From Gammaproteobacteria bacterium (GTDB lineage Bacteria; Pseudomonadota; Gammaproteobacteria; GCA-001735895): DNA of 64,000 nucleotides. The notes beneath the pieces were generated by a model that was not told where the DNA came from, ran no database searches, and worked only from the letters and a program-made list of their open reading frames with translations. Location: NCBI GenBank assembly GCA_030066085.1, contig JASJCI010000005.1, positions 1 to 64,000 on the forward strand, written 5' to 3'. Positions 9,406-18,990 of this stretch are shown here, one piece after another. Every line of letters begins with the position of its first letter. Positions within the stretch are counted from its first letter, which is position 1. A program made the position numbers and the translations under genes.

Positions 9406-10956
9406 TTAGTGGCGGAAGTGGCGCATGCCGGTGAACACCATCGCCATGCCGTGCTCGTTGGCCGCGGCGATAACCTCGTCGTCGCGCATCGACCCGCCCG
9501 GCTGGATGACCGCGCTGATGCCGACCTCGCTGGCCGCGTCGATACCGTCGCGAAACGGAAAGAAGGCATCGGAAGCCATGACCGCGCCGGCAACCTGAAG
9601 GCCGGCATGTTCGGCCTTGATCGCGGCAATGCGCGCGCTGTTGATGCGCGACATCTGGCCGGCGCCGACGCCGATCGTCATGCCGTCGGCGGCATAGACG
9701 ATCGCATTGGACTTGACGAACTTGGCGACCTGCCAGGCGAACACCAGGTCGCGCATCTGGCCGTCGTCCGGCCGCAGCTCGCTGACCACCTCGAGCTCGC
9801 GGTAAAGCGCGAGATCCGCATCCTGCACCAGCAGGCCGCCGTTGACGTGCTTGTAATCGTGACGCGTTACGGGATCCTGCCAGGCCGCGCATTCGAGCAA
9901 GCGGACGTTTTCCTTGCCGGCGACTACCTCGTGCGCGCCGGCATCGACTCCGGGCGCGACGATGACCTCGACGAACTGCTGCTCGAGTATGGCTTTCGCG
10001 GTGGCGGCGTCGAGCGGCCGGTTGAAGGCGATGATGCCGCCAAAAGCCGATTCGGGATCGGTCGAGTAGGCCCGCTGGTAAGCCTCGCCGATATCACTGG
10101 CCAGCGCGACACCGCAGGGATTGGCGTGCTTGACGATCACGCAGGCCGGTTCCTCGTATTGTTTTACGCATTCCAGCGCGGCATCGGTGTCGGCGATGTT
10201 GTTGAACGACAGCGCCTTGCCCTGCAGCTGGGTCGCATTCGAAACCGCGGGTTCGAGACTCGACGGATCGCGGTAGAAAGCCGCGCCCTGGTGCGGGTTT
10301 TCGCCGTAACGCATGGACTGCACGTGATGAAACTGCAGGTTCAGCGTGCGTGGAAAGGATCGATCGGCTTCAGGCTGCACCAGGCGGCCGAAGTAATTCG
10401 CGATTGCGCCGTCGTACTGCGCGGTATGTTCGAAGGCCTTGATAGCGAGCGAGAAGCGGGTCTCGTCACCGATTCCGCCGCTGGCTTCGATTTCGGCCAG
10501 CAGCGCGGCGTAGTCGGACGGATCGACCACCACGGTGACGCTGGCGTGATTCTTGGCCGCGGCGCGCACCATGGCCGGCCCGCCTATGTCGATGTTTTCG
10601 ACCGCGTCGTCGAAGCTGCAGTCGGGCCGCGCCACGGTTTGCTGGAACGGGTACAGGTTTATCACGACCAGGTCGATGGGTTCGATCGCGTGCGCCGACA
10701 TCACTTCGTCGTCGGTCCCGCGCCGGCCGAGAATACCGCCGTGAACTTTCGGGTGCAGCGTCTTGACCCGTCCGTCCATCATTTCCGGGAAGCCGGTGTA
10801 TTCCGAAATCTCGGTAACGTCGACACCGCTGTCGGCGAGCAGTTTCGCGGTGCCACCGGTGGACAACAGCTCGACCCCGCGGGCGGCGAGTTGCTGCGCG
10901 AGTTCGACTACGCCGGACTTGTCGGACACGCTCAGCAGCGCGCGGCGAATAGGCAT
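9406..10956 (-). CDS. purH: Bifunctional AICAR transformylase / IMP cyclohydrolase
   Basis: A 516-aa enzyme performing the last two steps of IMP synthesis. The N-terminal MGS-like cyclohydrolase domain begins [15 protein letters not shown] and contains [13 protein letters not shown]. The transformylase domain carries the KHANPCG motif near residue 250. The frame is open upstream to 11085, but homologues start at the codon at 10956, and the longer version would run into fis. The fis stop is 65 bases upstream, so purHD may be transcribed with or independently of dusB-fis. Confidence 0.96.
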   Translation of the reverse strand: MPIRRALLSVSDKSGVVELAQQLAARGVELLSTGGTAKLLADSGVDVTEISEYTGFPEMMDGRVKTLHPKVHGGILGRRGTDDEVMSAHAIEPIDLVVINLYPFQQTVARPDCSFDDAVENIDIGGPAMVRAAAKNHASVTVVVDPSDYAALLAEIEASGGIGDETRFSLAIKAFEHTAQYDGAIANYFGRLVQPEADRSFPRTLNLQFHHVQSMRYGENPHQGAAFYRDPSSLEPAVSNATQLQGKALSFNNIADTDAALECVKQYEEPACVIVKHANPCGVALASDIGEAYQRAYSTDPESAFGGIIAFNRPLDAATAKAILEQQFVEVIVAPGVDAGAHEVVAGKENVRLLECAAWQDPVTRHDYKHVNGGLLVQDADLALYRELEVVSELRPDDGQMRDLVFAWQVAKFVKSNAIVYAADGMTIGVGAGQMSRINSARIAAIKAEHAGLQVAGAVMASDAFFPFRDGIDAASEVGISAVIQPGGSMRDDEVIAAANEHGMAMVFTGMRHFRH

Positions 10957-11021
10957 CAGGGGGATTCCGGTTGTTGGCAAGGCGGCATTATAGCCGATTG
11001 GTCGGGGCGTAAAACCAACGA

Positions 11022-11270
11022 TTAATGTTCGATATGGTATTGCTTGAGTTTCTTGCGCAGTGTGCCGCGATTGATGCCCAGGCACAGCGCCGTCTTGGAC
11101 TGGTTGTTATCGCAATGGCGCAGCACGGTTTTCAGCATGGGTTGCTCGATCTCGGAAATGACCGTGTCGAACAGGTTGTTGGGAAGTTCGCCGTCGAGGT
11201 CGTCGAGGTATTTACGAATCGCCTGCTCGACCGACTGCTGCAAAAGACTTGTATTCTTCTTTTTCGCCAC
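11022..11270 (-). CDS. fis: DNA-binding protein Fis
   Basis: An 82-aa nucleoid-associated protein, shorter than the 98 residues of E. coli Fis because the flexible N-terminal arm is reduced. This is usual in pseudomonads and relatives. The C-terminal helix-turn-helix region [20 protein letters not shown] is highly typical. Fis bends DNA and adjusts transcription to growth rate. It sits 36 bases behind dusB, the standard gammaproteobacterial pair, so it is likely translated from a dusB-fis transcript that here begins with a SulP gene. Confidence 0.95.
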   Translation of the reverse strand: MAKKKNTSLLQQSVEQAIRKYLDDLDGELPNNLFDTVISEIEQPMLKTVLRHCDNNQSKTALCLGINRGTLRKKLKQYHIEH

Positions 11271-11306
11271 GCTGACTAAACCAGGTTGTGTCCTCCCGGG
11301 CGCTCC

Positions 11307-12302
11307 TCATGATGCCCGATCATAGCGCAGGGGATGACGGTCGGCGAAGTAAGCTTGGATAATTTGCAGCTGCAGGTCGGACGTTTCCGCCGCCATAAGT
11401 CGGGGCTTCAGGTTGTTGTAATTCGGGAAGCTGCCCAACTGCCAGTTTATATGCTTACGCGCGATTCGTACCCCCTGGTACTCTCCGTAAAACGCATACA
11501 GGTTTCGTAGATGACCGATGAGCCAGCTTTTTTTTGAGTCGTCCGATGGTTCGTCGACCAGGATTCCGGTCGCCAGGTAGTGCTCGATCTGGTTAAAAAT
11601 CCACGGACGCTGCTGCGCGATACGGCCAACCATAATAGCATCCGCAGCTGTGAAGTCCATGACCATTTTGGCTTTTTTGGCCGAATCGATGTCGCCGTTG
11701 GCGATGACCGGGATCGAGATCGCGGATTTGACCGCGCGAATCGTTTCGTATTCGGCAACACCCTTGAAACGGTCCTCGCGAGTACGGCCGTGAATCGTCA
11801 GGGCCTGTATGCCGCAGTCCTCGGCAATACGCGCAACCTCGAGCGCGTTGCGCGCCGCGCGCGACCAGCCCGTGCGAATCTTGAGCGTGACCGGCACGTC
11901 GACCGCGTCGACGACGGCGCGCAAGATCGATTCGACCAGGCGGGTGTCGCGCAGCAGTGCGGAACCGGCATCGACCTTGCAGACTTTTTTCGCCGGACAG
12001 CCCATGTTGATATCGATGATCTCGGCGCCTTCATCGACGTTGGCGCGCGCCGCGTCGGCCATCATCCGCGGGATGCCGCCGGCGATCTGCACCATGATGG
12101 GGCCGGGTTCGCCTGCGTGATCGAGCCGCAGCCGTGTCTTGCGCGTGGCGCGCAATTCGGGTCGGCTGCTGATCATTTCCGACACGGTCATGCCGGCGCC
12201 AAGCTGACGGCAGAGCTGGCGGAACGGCCGATCGGTGACGCCGGCCATGGGGGCCAGCGCGAGGCGGTTGGGGAAGCGGTAGGGGCCGATGGTCAGCGAC
12301 AT
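11307..12302 (-). CDS. dusB: tRNA-dihydrouridine synthase B
   Basis: A 331-aa FMN-dependent tRNA modification enzyme. The TIM-barrel start has LALAPMAGVTDRPFRQ (about residues 15-30), the catalytic cysteine lies in NMGCPAKKVC (about 99-108), and the FMN phosphate region is VMVGRIAQQRPWIF. It forms the conserved dusB-fis pair. It starts only 5 bases after the stop of the SulP gene, so its expression is probably coupled to that transporter, which is not the usual arrangement. Confidence 0.95.
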   Translation of the reverse strand: MSLTIGPYRFPNRLALAPMAGVTDRPFRQLCRQLGAGMTVSEMISSRPELRATRKTRLRLDHAGEPGPIMVQIAGGIPRMMADAARANVDEGAEIIDINMGCPAKKVCKVDAGSALLRDTRLVESILRAVVDAVDVPVTLKIRTGWSRAARNALEVARIAEDCGIQALTIHGRTREDRFKGVAEYETIRAVKSAISIPVIANGDIDSAKKAKMVMDFTAADAIMVGRIAQQRPWIFNQIEHYLATGILVDEPSDDSKKSWLIGHLRNLYAFYGEYQGVRIARKHINWQLGSFPNYNNLKPRLMAAETSDLQLQIIQAYFADRHPLRYDRAS

Positions 12303-12307
12303 ATGGA

Positions 12308-14134
12308 TCAGCTGGCTGCGGGTTTGGGCTCGGGTTGCGCCCCGGTTGCGGTTTCGGTTCCGGTCTCGGGTTTGGACTCTATTTTAGCGATGGTTCGGCA
12401 TTCGAGAAAGATGCGTGCTTCGCAGGTGGCGCAGATCGACTTGTCGAGGCGATCGAAGATGCGTTCGATCGCTTCCTGCTTGGCATCGAATATATTCTCT
12501 TCGCCGATTTCGGCCTGGTAACCACCGCGCTCGAATACCTTCGACGCGGTTTCCCGCAGGCGGTACATGTACAGGTCGCCACCGACGTCGCGACGTTCGC
12601 GCGTTTCGTTGATCAGCAGTTCGCAGCCGGCGACATCGACCTGGCTGATACCCTTGGTCAGCAGCAGCAGGTGTTTCTGTTCCGGGTAGTGTTCGCGATA
12701 GCGCCGCATGAGTTCACCGACGTGCGAGACCGAGCCGAAGTAGAGCGCGTCGTCGAGCCGCAGGATCTTGAGCTGCGGGCACTCGGATCTGCCGTGGCCA
12801 TAGATGAACTTGCGGCTGATCGAATCCGTGTCGGGTACGCGCGGCGACAGCCTTGGGCGAGAGGTCTTGCGCAGGAAGATCATCAGCGACAGCAGCACGC
12901 CGGCCAGGATCGCGAACTCGATCGAAAAGAACACGGTGCCGAAGAAAACGATGCCGAGAATCACGGCCTCGTTGCGATCGGCACCCAGGATCTTGCGGAT
13001 CTGGCGGAAGTTGATCAGGCGCCAGGCAACCAGGAACAGCAGGCCGGACACGGCGGCTTTCGGCAGGTGCGAGGTCAGCGGGGCTACCGCGAGTACGATA
13101 GCGATCAGGAACAGCGCCGCCAGCACCGACGACAGCGGTGTGCGTGCGCCTGCATCGTAGTTGGCGCCGCTGCGGTTGAACGAACCGGTAGCGACGTAGG
13201 ACGAAAAAAAACTGCCGAAAATGTTCGACAGGCCCTGGCCGATAAATTCCTGGTTGCCCTCCAGTGGCTGTCCCGAGCGGATCGAAATCGAGCGTGCGAT
13301 CGATACGGCTTCGGTCAGTGCAAACAGGGTCATGGTCAGCGCAAGGGGTGACAGCTGGCGCAGGACCTCGAGCGAGAACTGCGGCATCGACAGCGGCGGC
13401 AGCTGCTGGGGCAGGGCGCCGATCATTTCGATACCCGAAATTTCTTCGCCGAAAATATTGTTGAACATCGCCGCGACCAGGGCGCCGACGATCAGCGCCG
13501 CGATCATGCTCATGCCGCCGAGCTTGCGGTGAGTCAGGATCGCGGTCAGCAGCGTGATGGAGCCGACCACCATGACCAGCGGGTGTAGCTGTCGCCAGTG
13601 CTCCCAGACATACTCGAAACTGCGCAGCAGGTGGCTGCCGTCCGGGATATCGATGCCGAGAAACACTTCCACCTGCTTGGCCGCGATCAGGCAGGCCGCG
13701 CCGGCGGTAAAGCCGACCACCACCGAGTGGGAAATGAAATTGACCAGCGCACCGAGACGCACCAGTCCCATGACCAGCTGCAGCACGCCGACCATGAAGG
13801 CGAGGGTAATCGCGAGCGAAACGTATTCCTCGCTGCCCGGTGTGGCGATGCCGCTGAGCGATGCGAACATGATGACCGAGGCCGCGGTCGTGGGGCCGGA
13901 GACCAGGTGCCAGGACGAGCCCCACAGGGCGGCGATGATCGCGGGTACCATGCTGGTATAGAGGCCGTATTCGGGCGGCATGCCGGCGATTGCAGCGAAG
14001 GCCACGCCCTGCGGCAGCACCAGTGCCGCGCCCGTGAGGCCGGCAATGGCGTCGGCGCGCACACTGTCGCGCGACATGCTTCTGCCCCAGCGCAGGAACG
14101 GAAAAATTCGTGTCAGCTGCAGTTGTTGTAGCAT
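12308..14134 (-). CDS. SulP/SLC26 family anion transporter with STAS domain and cysteine-containing tail
   Basis: A 608-aa inner-membrane transporter. The SulP core (about residues 25-430) has the family opening LTGAALVLPQGVAFAAIAG and the GSFNRSGANYDAGARTPLSS stretch. A STAS domain follows (about 455-560). Beyond it is a short tail with CATCEARIFLEC and then an acidic, Pro-rich end. Family members move sulfate, bicarbonate or other anions; the substrate cannot be read here. The gene sits between the DUF3426 gene and dusB, which are usually adjacent in related genomes, so it looks inserted. A perfect inverted repeat at 14174-14188 lies 40 bases ahead of the start. Confidence 0.9.
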   Translation of the reverse strand: MLQQLQLTRIFPFLRWGRSMSRDSVRADAIAGLTGAALVLPQGVAFAAIAGMPPEYGLYTSMVPAIIAALWGSSWHLVSGPTTAASVIMFASLSGIATPGSEEYVSLAITLAFMVGVLQLVMGLVRLGALVNFISHSVVVGFTAGAACLIAAKQVEVFLGIDIPDGSHLLRSFEYVWEHWRQLHPLVMVVGSITLLTAILTHRKLGGMSMIAALIVGALVAAMFNNIFGEEISGIEMIGALPQQLPPLSMPQFSLEVLRQLSPLALTMTLFALTEAVSIARSISIRSGQPLEGNQEFIGQGLSNIFGSFFSSYVATGSFNRSGANYDAGARTPLSSVLAALFLIAIVLAVAPLTSHLPKAAVSGLLFLVAWRLINFRQIRKILGADRNEAVILGIVFFGTVFFSIEFAILAGVLLSLMIFLRKTSRPRLSPRVPDTDSISRKFIYGHGRSECPQLKILRLDDALYFGSVSHVGELMRRYREHYPEQKHLLLLTKGISQVDVAGCELLINETRERRDVGGDLYMYRLRETASKVFERGGYQAEIGEENIFDAKQEAIERIFDRLDKSICATCEARIFLECRTIAKIESKPETGTETATGAQPEPKPAAS

Positions 14135-14173
14135 CGCGTTGCTAGTGGTCCACAGGAGAGTTGTTTGCCCGGA

Positions 14174-14188
14174 TCTCTCGTCGAGAGA
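14174..14188. promoter_or_regulatory. Perfect 7-1-7 inverted repeat upstream of the SulP gene
   Basis: TCTCTCG-T-CGAGAGA lies between the SulP start codon (14134) and a TATATT sequence on the minus strand about 15 bases further upstream, a plausible -10 box. The position suits a repressor operator or a small leader hairpin. No -35 element is convincing. The 183-base gap between this gene and the DUF3426 stop holds nothing else that I recognise. Confidence 0.35.
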
Positions 14189-14317
14189 GAGTGCAATATA
14201 CTCCGAGTATCAGGCCGCAGATAGCAGTATCTTTCGATCCTGTCATTAATGTGACTTATTTTAGTTTACCCCTGCCAAAACCGCCGCGGCGAGCCTTTAC
14301 CCGGGGTGCTGAACGGC

Positions 14318-15115
14318 CTAGAAAAACTCGAATTCGTAGGTCAGCGCGTTGGTCCCCGGATCGACGATCTCGAGCCGGAACTGCACCGGTTTGCCCGGAT
14401 CGATACGGTCACGACTGCGATTTTCGAGCAGGTACTCCGCCGGTTTGAACAGGCGATTCGCGATCAGGTTGCCCTTGACGTCGAACAGGCTGATCAGGAG
14501 TTCGGGCGTCTTTTGCGCGAAGGGCGCCTGGTTGACGAAAGCACCGGTCACCATCAGTGCGTCATCGATTACCGGGTGGGTGAACACGTTGCGCTCCAGC
14601 AGGCGGATCTGGTCGGTGCTGGAGAACTTGCTTTCCGCACAGGGCAGGAAACGACACAGGGTGATGACCTGCTGCTGGTAGCGCGGCTTTTCCACCAGCT
14701 GGTAACGCTGGTAGTAGATGGCCTGCGCGGTGCCGATTCCTATCAGCAGCAGGATGCCGATGAACCAGACCAGCGGTGAGGTGCCGCGCGCATTCTTGTC
14801 GGAGCCGTACATGGCTTCGTGCAGGCTCAGCCCCCGTGTCTCGCCGTCCTGCTCCTCGTGGGTATCGTTGCTGTCGAAATCGTAAACCGGTTCGGTCAGG
14901 TCGACGTCGGGGTGATCGGATTTTGCAGCCTCGGCCTCTTCGGCGAGCAGGCGCTCGTGATAGTCGGTTGGCAGCGGGCCATCGAAACTCTTGAGGCTGC
15001 CGAGCGCGTTGAACACGCAGCCGCATTCGCCGCAGCAAACCTTGCCGTATGCCTGTTTCAACTGCCTTTCGGTGATGCGGAAACGGCTATTGCACTGGTT
15101 GCAGGTGGTTTCCAT
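14318..15115 (-). CDS. DUF3426 / MJ0042-type zinc-finger membrane protein
   Basis: A 265-aa protein. The N-terminus is a zinc finger of the MJ0042 type (METTCNQCNSRFRITERQL, then CCGECGCVFNAL). An acidic linker, one membrane helix (LVWFIGILLLIGIGTAQAI, about residues 121-139) and a C-terminal DUF3426 domain of about 120 residues follow. ATG 15115 is preferred over the in-frame ATG at 15145 because family members begin just ahead of the first CxxC. It follows prmA directly, as in pseudomonads. The function is not established, although such proteins are often located near cell-envelope or division functions. Confidence 0.85.
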   Translation of the reverse strand: METTCNQCNSRFRITERQLKQAYGKVCCGECGCVFNALGSLKSFDGPLPTDYHERLLAEEAEAAKSDHPDVDLTEPVYDFDSNDTHEEQDGETRGLSLHEAMYGSDKNARGTSPLVWFIGILLLIGIGTAQAIYYQRYQLVEKPRYQQQVITLCRFLPCAESKFSSTDQIRLLERNVFTHPVIDDALMVTGAFVNQAPFAQKTPELLISLFDVKGNLIANRLFKPAEYLLENRSRDRIDPGKPVQFRLEIVDPGTNALTYEFEFF

Positions 15116-15153
15116 GACATCGCCGAGCTGGGTGCGCTTGAACATTTGCTTGT

Positions 15154-16035
15154 CTATTTCCGGGTTCCGTCGAGGCAGATCCAGTCGTCGCGAATCGAGG
15201 CCGGCTCGAAGTCGAACCAGGGGTCGTAGACGGATTGTATCGTTTTCGCCTGCTGTTTGAGTATCCCTGAAAGCAGTATCCTGCCGCCCGGGCGCAGCCG
15301 CCGGGCAAAATCGGGCGCGAGCCCGGTCAGTGTGCCGGCGAGTATGTTGGCCAGCAGCAGGTCGCAGGGCCGATCATCCAGCTCCGCCGGCGCGCAGATC
15401 CGGTAGATCGCGGGATCGATACCGTTGCGCTCGAGATTGTCGGCGCAGGCGCGCAGGGCCTGCGGGTCGATATCGATTGCGCGTAGCTGGCGCGCGCCCA
15501 GCTTGCAGGCGGCGACAGCGAGAATTCCCGAGCCGCAGCCGTAGTCGATTACATCGAGTGCTCGCGGCGGTCGTGCGGCCAGCCGGGCGAGACAAAGCGC
15601 GGTGGTGGCATGGCTGCCGGTGCCGAACGCCATGCCCGGATCGAGCCGGATGTTGACCGCGTCGGGCTCTGGCGGCTGGCACCAGCTCGGCACTATCCAC
15701 AGGCCGGGGGCGCAGGCCAGCGGCGCGAAGTGGTCCTTGTAGCTCTCGCTCCAGTCCTCTTCCGCGAGTCGTTCCCAGGCGACGGCGGCGAGCGAAGCCG
15801 GGGTTACCACCGGGCTCAATGCCTGTTCGACCGCGCCGGTGTCGACGTCGGCATCGAAGGTGGCGCTGACGACGGATTCGCGCCACAGCGGCATTTCACC
15901 GGGCAACGGTTCGAACAGGGGTTCGTCGCCGGCATCGGCGATCGAAAGGCTTTGCGCGCCCATGTCGAGCAGTCGCTCTTCGACCGCGTCGAGCTGATCG
16001 CGGTTACAGCGCAGTCGAATTTGACGCCAGCTCAC
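15154..16035 (-). CDS. prmA: Ribosomal protein L11 methyltransferase
   Basis: A 293-aa SAM-dependent enzyme that trimethylates ribosomal protein L11. The N-terminal substrate-binding domain is followed by the Rossmann fold with DYGCGSGILAVAACKLGA near residue 164 and the catalytic-region sequence LLLANILAGTL near residue 226. The stretch PGMAFGTGSHATT near residue 132 is diagnostic of PrmA. It lies 12 bases after the accC stop in the accB-accC-prmA order common to gammaproteobacteria. Confidence 0.95.
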   Translation of the reverse strand: MSWRQIRLRCNRDQLDAVEERLLDMGAQSLSIADAGDEPLFEPLPGEMPLWRESVVSATFDADVDTGAVEQALSPVVTPASLAAVAWERLAEEDWSESYKDHFAPLACAPGLWIVPSWCQPPEPDAVNIRLDPGMAFGTGSHATTALCLARLAARPPRALDVIDYGCGSGILAVAACKLGARQLRAIDIDPQALRACADNLERNGIDPAIYRICAPAELDDRPCDLLLANILAGTLTGLAPDFARRLRPGGRILLSGILKQQAKTIQSVYDPWFDFEPASIRDDWICLDGTRK

Positions 16036-16047
16036 GGTCTTGCCGGT

Positions 16048-17391
16048 TTACTCGGAGGCCAGTTTCTTTTCCAGGTAGTGAATGTCGGTGCCGCCCTCGG
16101 CAAACCTGGGATCGCTGAGGATGCGCTGCTGCAGGTCGATGTTGGTCTTGATGCCCTCGATGACGATTTCCGACAGCGCGCCGTTCATCCGCGCGATTGC
16201 CGAATCGCGCGTGTTGCCGAAGGTTATCAGCTTGCCGATCATCGAGTCGTAGTAGGGCGGAACGCTGTAGCCGTTGTAGATATGCGAGTCCATGCGTACC
16301 CCGGGGCCGCCGGGCGCGTGATAGAGCGTGATCTTGCCCGGCGACGGCAGAAAGGTGCGCGGGTCCTCGGCGTTGATCCGGCACTCGATCGCGTGACCGT
16401 GCATCTCGATGTCGCTTTGCTGGAAACGCAGCGGATTGCCGGACGCGATCGAAATCTGTTCCTTGATGATATCGACCCAGGTGACCAGTTCGGTCACGGG
16501 ATGTTCGACCTGCACGCGGGTGTTCATTTCGATGAAGTAGAACTCGCCGTCCTCGTACAGAAATTCGAAGGTGCCGGCACCCTCGTAACCCATCTGCACG
16601 CAGGCCTCGACGCAGCGCCCGCCGATTTCGGCGCGTTGTTCGGGCGTGATGCCCGGCGCCGGCGCTTCCTCGACCACTTTCTGGTGACGCCGCTGCATCG
16701 AGCAGTCGCGCTCGCCGAGATGGATAGCGTTGCCGTGGGCGTCCGCCAGCACCTGGATCTCGATGTGACGTGGCGCACCGAGAAATTTTTCCATGTATAC
16801 CGTGTCGTTGTTGAACGCCGCGGCTGCCTCCGAGCGAGTCAGCTGGATCGAGTTGAGCAGGCTCTCCTCGTTCTCCACGACACGCATGCCGCGCCCGCCG
16901 CCACCACCGGCCGCCTTGATGATGACCGGGTAGCCGATTTTGCGCGCGATCTCGATGTTGCGCGGTCCGTTGTCGTCCAGCGGGCCGTCGGAGCCGGGCA
17001 CCGTCGGCACGCCGGCATCCTTCATTGCCTGGATAGCGGCCACCTTGTCACCCATGGTGCGGATCGCGGCTGCGCTGGGGCCGATAAACTTGAAGCCGCT
17101 GGTTTCGACCTGCTCGGCGAACTCGGCGTTTTCCGACAGGAATCCGTAGCCGGGATGAATGCCATCGGCGTTGGTCAGCTCGGCGGCACAGATCAGCGCC
17201 GGGATGTTGAGATAACTCTCGAGCGATGATGGCGGACCGATGCAAACCGACTCATCGGCCAGGCGCACGTGTTTCAGGTCGCGATCGGCGGTCGAATGTA
17301 CCGCGACGGTCCGGATGTTCATTTCGCGGCAGGCGCGCAGGATACGCAGCGCGATTTCCCCGCGGTTGGCGATCAGGATTTTTTCCAGCAC
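16048..17391 (-). CDS. accC: Acetyl-CoA carboxylase, biotin carboxylase subunit
   Basis: A 447-aa ATP-grasp enzyme that carboxylates biotin on AccB in the first step of fatty acid synthesis. It begins [20 protein letters not shown]. The ATP-binding glycine loop is [14 protein letters not shown] (about residues 159-172), and the active site follows with [14 protein letters not shown] near residue 288. It is 7 bases downstream of accB, giving the standard accBC operon. Confidence 0.97.
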   Translation of the reverse strand: MLEKILIANRGEIALRILRACREMNIRTVAVHSTADRDLKHVRLADESVCIGPPSSLESYLNIPALICAAELTNADGIHPGYGFLSENAEFAEQVETSGFKFIGPSAAAIRTMGDKVAAIQAMKDAGVPTVPGSDGPLDDNGPRNIEIARKIGYPVIIKAAGGGGGRGMRVVENEESLLNSIQLTRSEAAAAFNNDTVYMEKFLGAPRHIEIQVLADAHGNAIHLGERDCSMQRRHQKVVEEAPAPGITPEQRAEIGGRCVEACVQMGYEGAGTFEFLYEDGEFYFIEMNTRVQVEHPVTELVTWVDIIKEQISIASGNPLRFQQSDIEMHGHAIECRINAEDPRTFLPSPGKITLYHAPGGPGVRMDSHIYNGYSVPPYYDSMIGKLITFGNTRDSAIARMNGALSEIVIEGIKTNIDLQQRILSDPRFAEGGTDIHYLEKKLASE

Positions 17392-17398
17392 GGCGCTA

Positions 17399-17851
17399 CT
17401 ACTCGATGATGAACAGTACCTGGTCGAACTCGACCGGGCTGCCGTTATCGACCAGGATGTCGCGAATCTTGCCCGCCCTGTCGGCCTCGATCTGGTTCAT
17501 CATTTTCATTGCCTCGATGATGCACAGGGTGTCGCCGATGTTGACCTGTTGCCCCGGCGCGACAAACGGCTCCGAGGTCGGCGACGCGGCGGCATAGAAA
17601 GTACCCACCATCGGCGACTTGACCTGGTGACCGCTGACTACCTCGCGGGCTTCCGTCGCTGCCGGTGCCGCGGGTGCGACCGGGGCCGCCGCGGGGGCGG
17701 CAATCGGCGCGGCTACCGGCGCAACGCCCTGTACCAGGGTCGACGACTGCCGGCTGATGCGCACCGATTCCTCGCCCTCCTTGATTTCCAGTTCGGCGAT
17801 GCCGGATTCCTCCAGCAGTTCGATCAGCTTTTTTATCTTGCGGATATCCAT
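17399..17851 (-). CDS. accB: Acetyl-CoA carboxylase, biotin carboxyl carrier protein
   Basis: A 150-aa carrier. The biotinylated lysine is K116 in the EAMKMMNQ motif. An Ala/Pro-rich flexible linker (about residues 42-66) separates the short N-terminal helix from the biotinyl domain. The start codon abuts the aroQ stop with no base between them. Together with AccC it supplies carboxybiotin to the transferase AccA/AccD, which are not in this window. Confidence 0.97.
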   Translation of the reverse strand: MDIRKIKKLIELLEESGIAELEIKEGEESVRISRQSSTLVQGVAPVAAPIAAPAAAPVAPAAPAATEAREVVSGHQVKSPMVGTFYAAASPTSEPFVAPGQQVNIGDTLCIIEAMKMMNQIEADRAGKIRDILVDNGSPVEFDQVLFIIE

Positions 17852-18313
17852 TTAGTCGGTTCTCTTCGCATCAGTGTGTTTGCAGTGAATGACCGCGGCT
17901 TCGAAGGCCAGCAGGTAACTGTTCTTGCCGAAGCCGCCGATTACGCCGAGCGCCAGGTCCGACAGGTAGGAAAAGCTTCGGAAATCCTCGCGCGCGTACA
18001 CGTTCGACAGGTGCACTTCGATGAATGGAATGCGGGTAGCGAGGAAGGCATCGCGCAGCGCGACGCTGGTATGGGTGTAGGCCGCGGGATTGATGATGAT
18101 GCAGTCCACCCCGTCGCCGGCCGCCTGCTGCACGCGCGACACCAGTTCGCCTTCGACATTGGACTGGAAGTGGGCGAACTCGACCGTGTTTTGCTGCGCC
18201 ATCTGCGCCAGTTGCCGGTTTATGTCGTCGAGGGTATCGGCACCGTATATTTCGGGCTCACGCGTGCCGAGCAGGTTCAGGTTGGGGCCGTGCATGACCA
18301 GAATTTTTGTCAT
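17852..18313 (-). CDS. aroQ: Type II 3-dehydroquinate dehydratase
   Basis: A 153-aa enzyme of the shikimate pathway that dehydrates 3-dehydroquinate. It begins [16 protein letters not shown] and shows the catalytic tyrosine in EIYG (residue 24), the active-site asparagine and histidine in [15 protein letters not shown], and [11 protein letters not shown]. The frame is open far upstream, but homologues start at 18313. The aroQ-accB-accC order is standard. The 120 bases upstream probably hold the operon promoter. Confidence 0.96.
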   Translation of the reverse strand: MTKILVMHGPNLNLLGTREPEIYGADTLDDINRQLAQMAQQNTVEFAHFQSNVEGELVSRVQQAAGDGVDCIIINPAAYTHTSVALRDAFLATRIPFIEVHLSNVYAREDFRSFSYLSDLALGVIGGFGKNSYLLAFEAAVIHCKHTDAKRTD

Positions 18314-18435
18314 TAGCGTGTTATCCAGGCCGCCAGAAAAATATGCGCGGATTCTCACACATTGGCAAGATAGAGTCCAGTTTTTGCGAGTTATATGCCA
18401 GTTTGGCGAAGTTTGCGGCAGAAAGGCGTCTTTGT

Positions 18436-18990
18436 TTAGCCGTCGACACCCGCCAGCAGCGGTTGCAGCGCGGTTTCGAGCTGTTCGCGCGTGACTTCGC
18501 CATTGTGCTGGAAGCGGATTTGCAGATCGCGGTCGAGCAGCGCGGTGTAGGGCAGGGCACCGCTGGGATTGCCGAGCGCCGCGTTGTACATCGCGCTGCC
18601 GGCGCCGGCGAGGAACAGCGGGTACTCGATGCCGTACTCCGCGGCAAAATCGCGCACCGGCTCGGCGCCGTCGAAAGCGAGCCCCAGCACGGTGACCTGT
18701 TCGGCGGGGTAGCTGCGTTGCAGGTCGATCAGCGCCGGAATCTCGCGTCGGCAGGGCGCGCACCACGGTGCCCAGAAATTGACCACCAGGATACGGCCGC
18801 GATAATCGGACAGCAGGCGCTGGTCACCGTCGAGGTCGACCAGCGGAATCGAGTGCAGTTCGACCGCTTGCGTAGCGCTTGCAGGAGCGGGGAACGGTTC
18901 CTGCCGGCCTTCATACCACTGGAACAGCGCAACCCCGGCCAGCATCGAACACACCGCCACCGCGATGCTGATGAGCGTGTTGCGGTTCAC
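18436..18990 (-). CDS. TlpA/ResA-type thioredoxin-fold protein
   Basis: A 184-aa protein with an N-terminal membrane anchor (about residues 5-24) and a periplasmic thioredoxin domain with active site WCAPCRRE near residues 75-82. The cis-proline region is GALPYTAL. It overlaps the end of dsbD by 4 bases and so is likely translated with it. DsbD would be the natural electron donor for this protein. A role in cytochrome c maturation or disulfide repair is inferred. Its position between dsbD and aroQ is common in related gammaproteobacteria. Confidence 0.88.
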   Translation of the reverse strand: MNRNTLISIAVAVCSMLAGVALFQWYEGRQEPFPAPASATQAVELHSIPLVDLDGDQRLLSDYRGRILVVNFWAPWCAPCRREIPALIDLQRSYPAEQVTVLGLAFDGAEPVRDFAAEYGIEYPLFLAGAGSAMYNAALGNPSGALPYTALLDRDLQIRFQHNGEVTREQLETALQPLLAGVDG

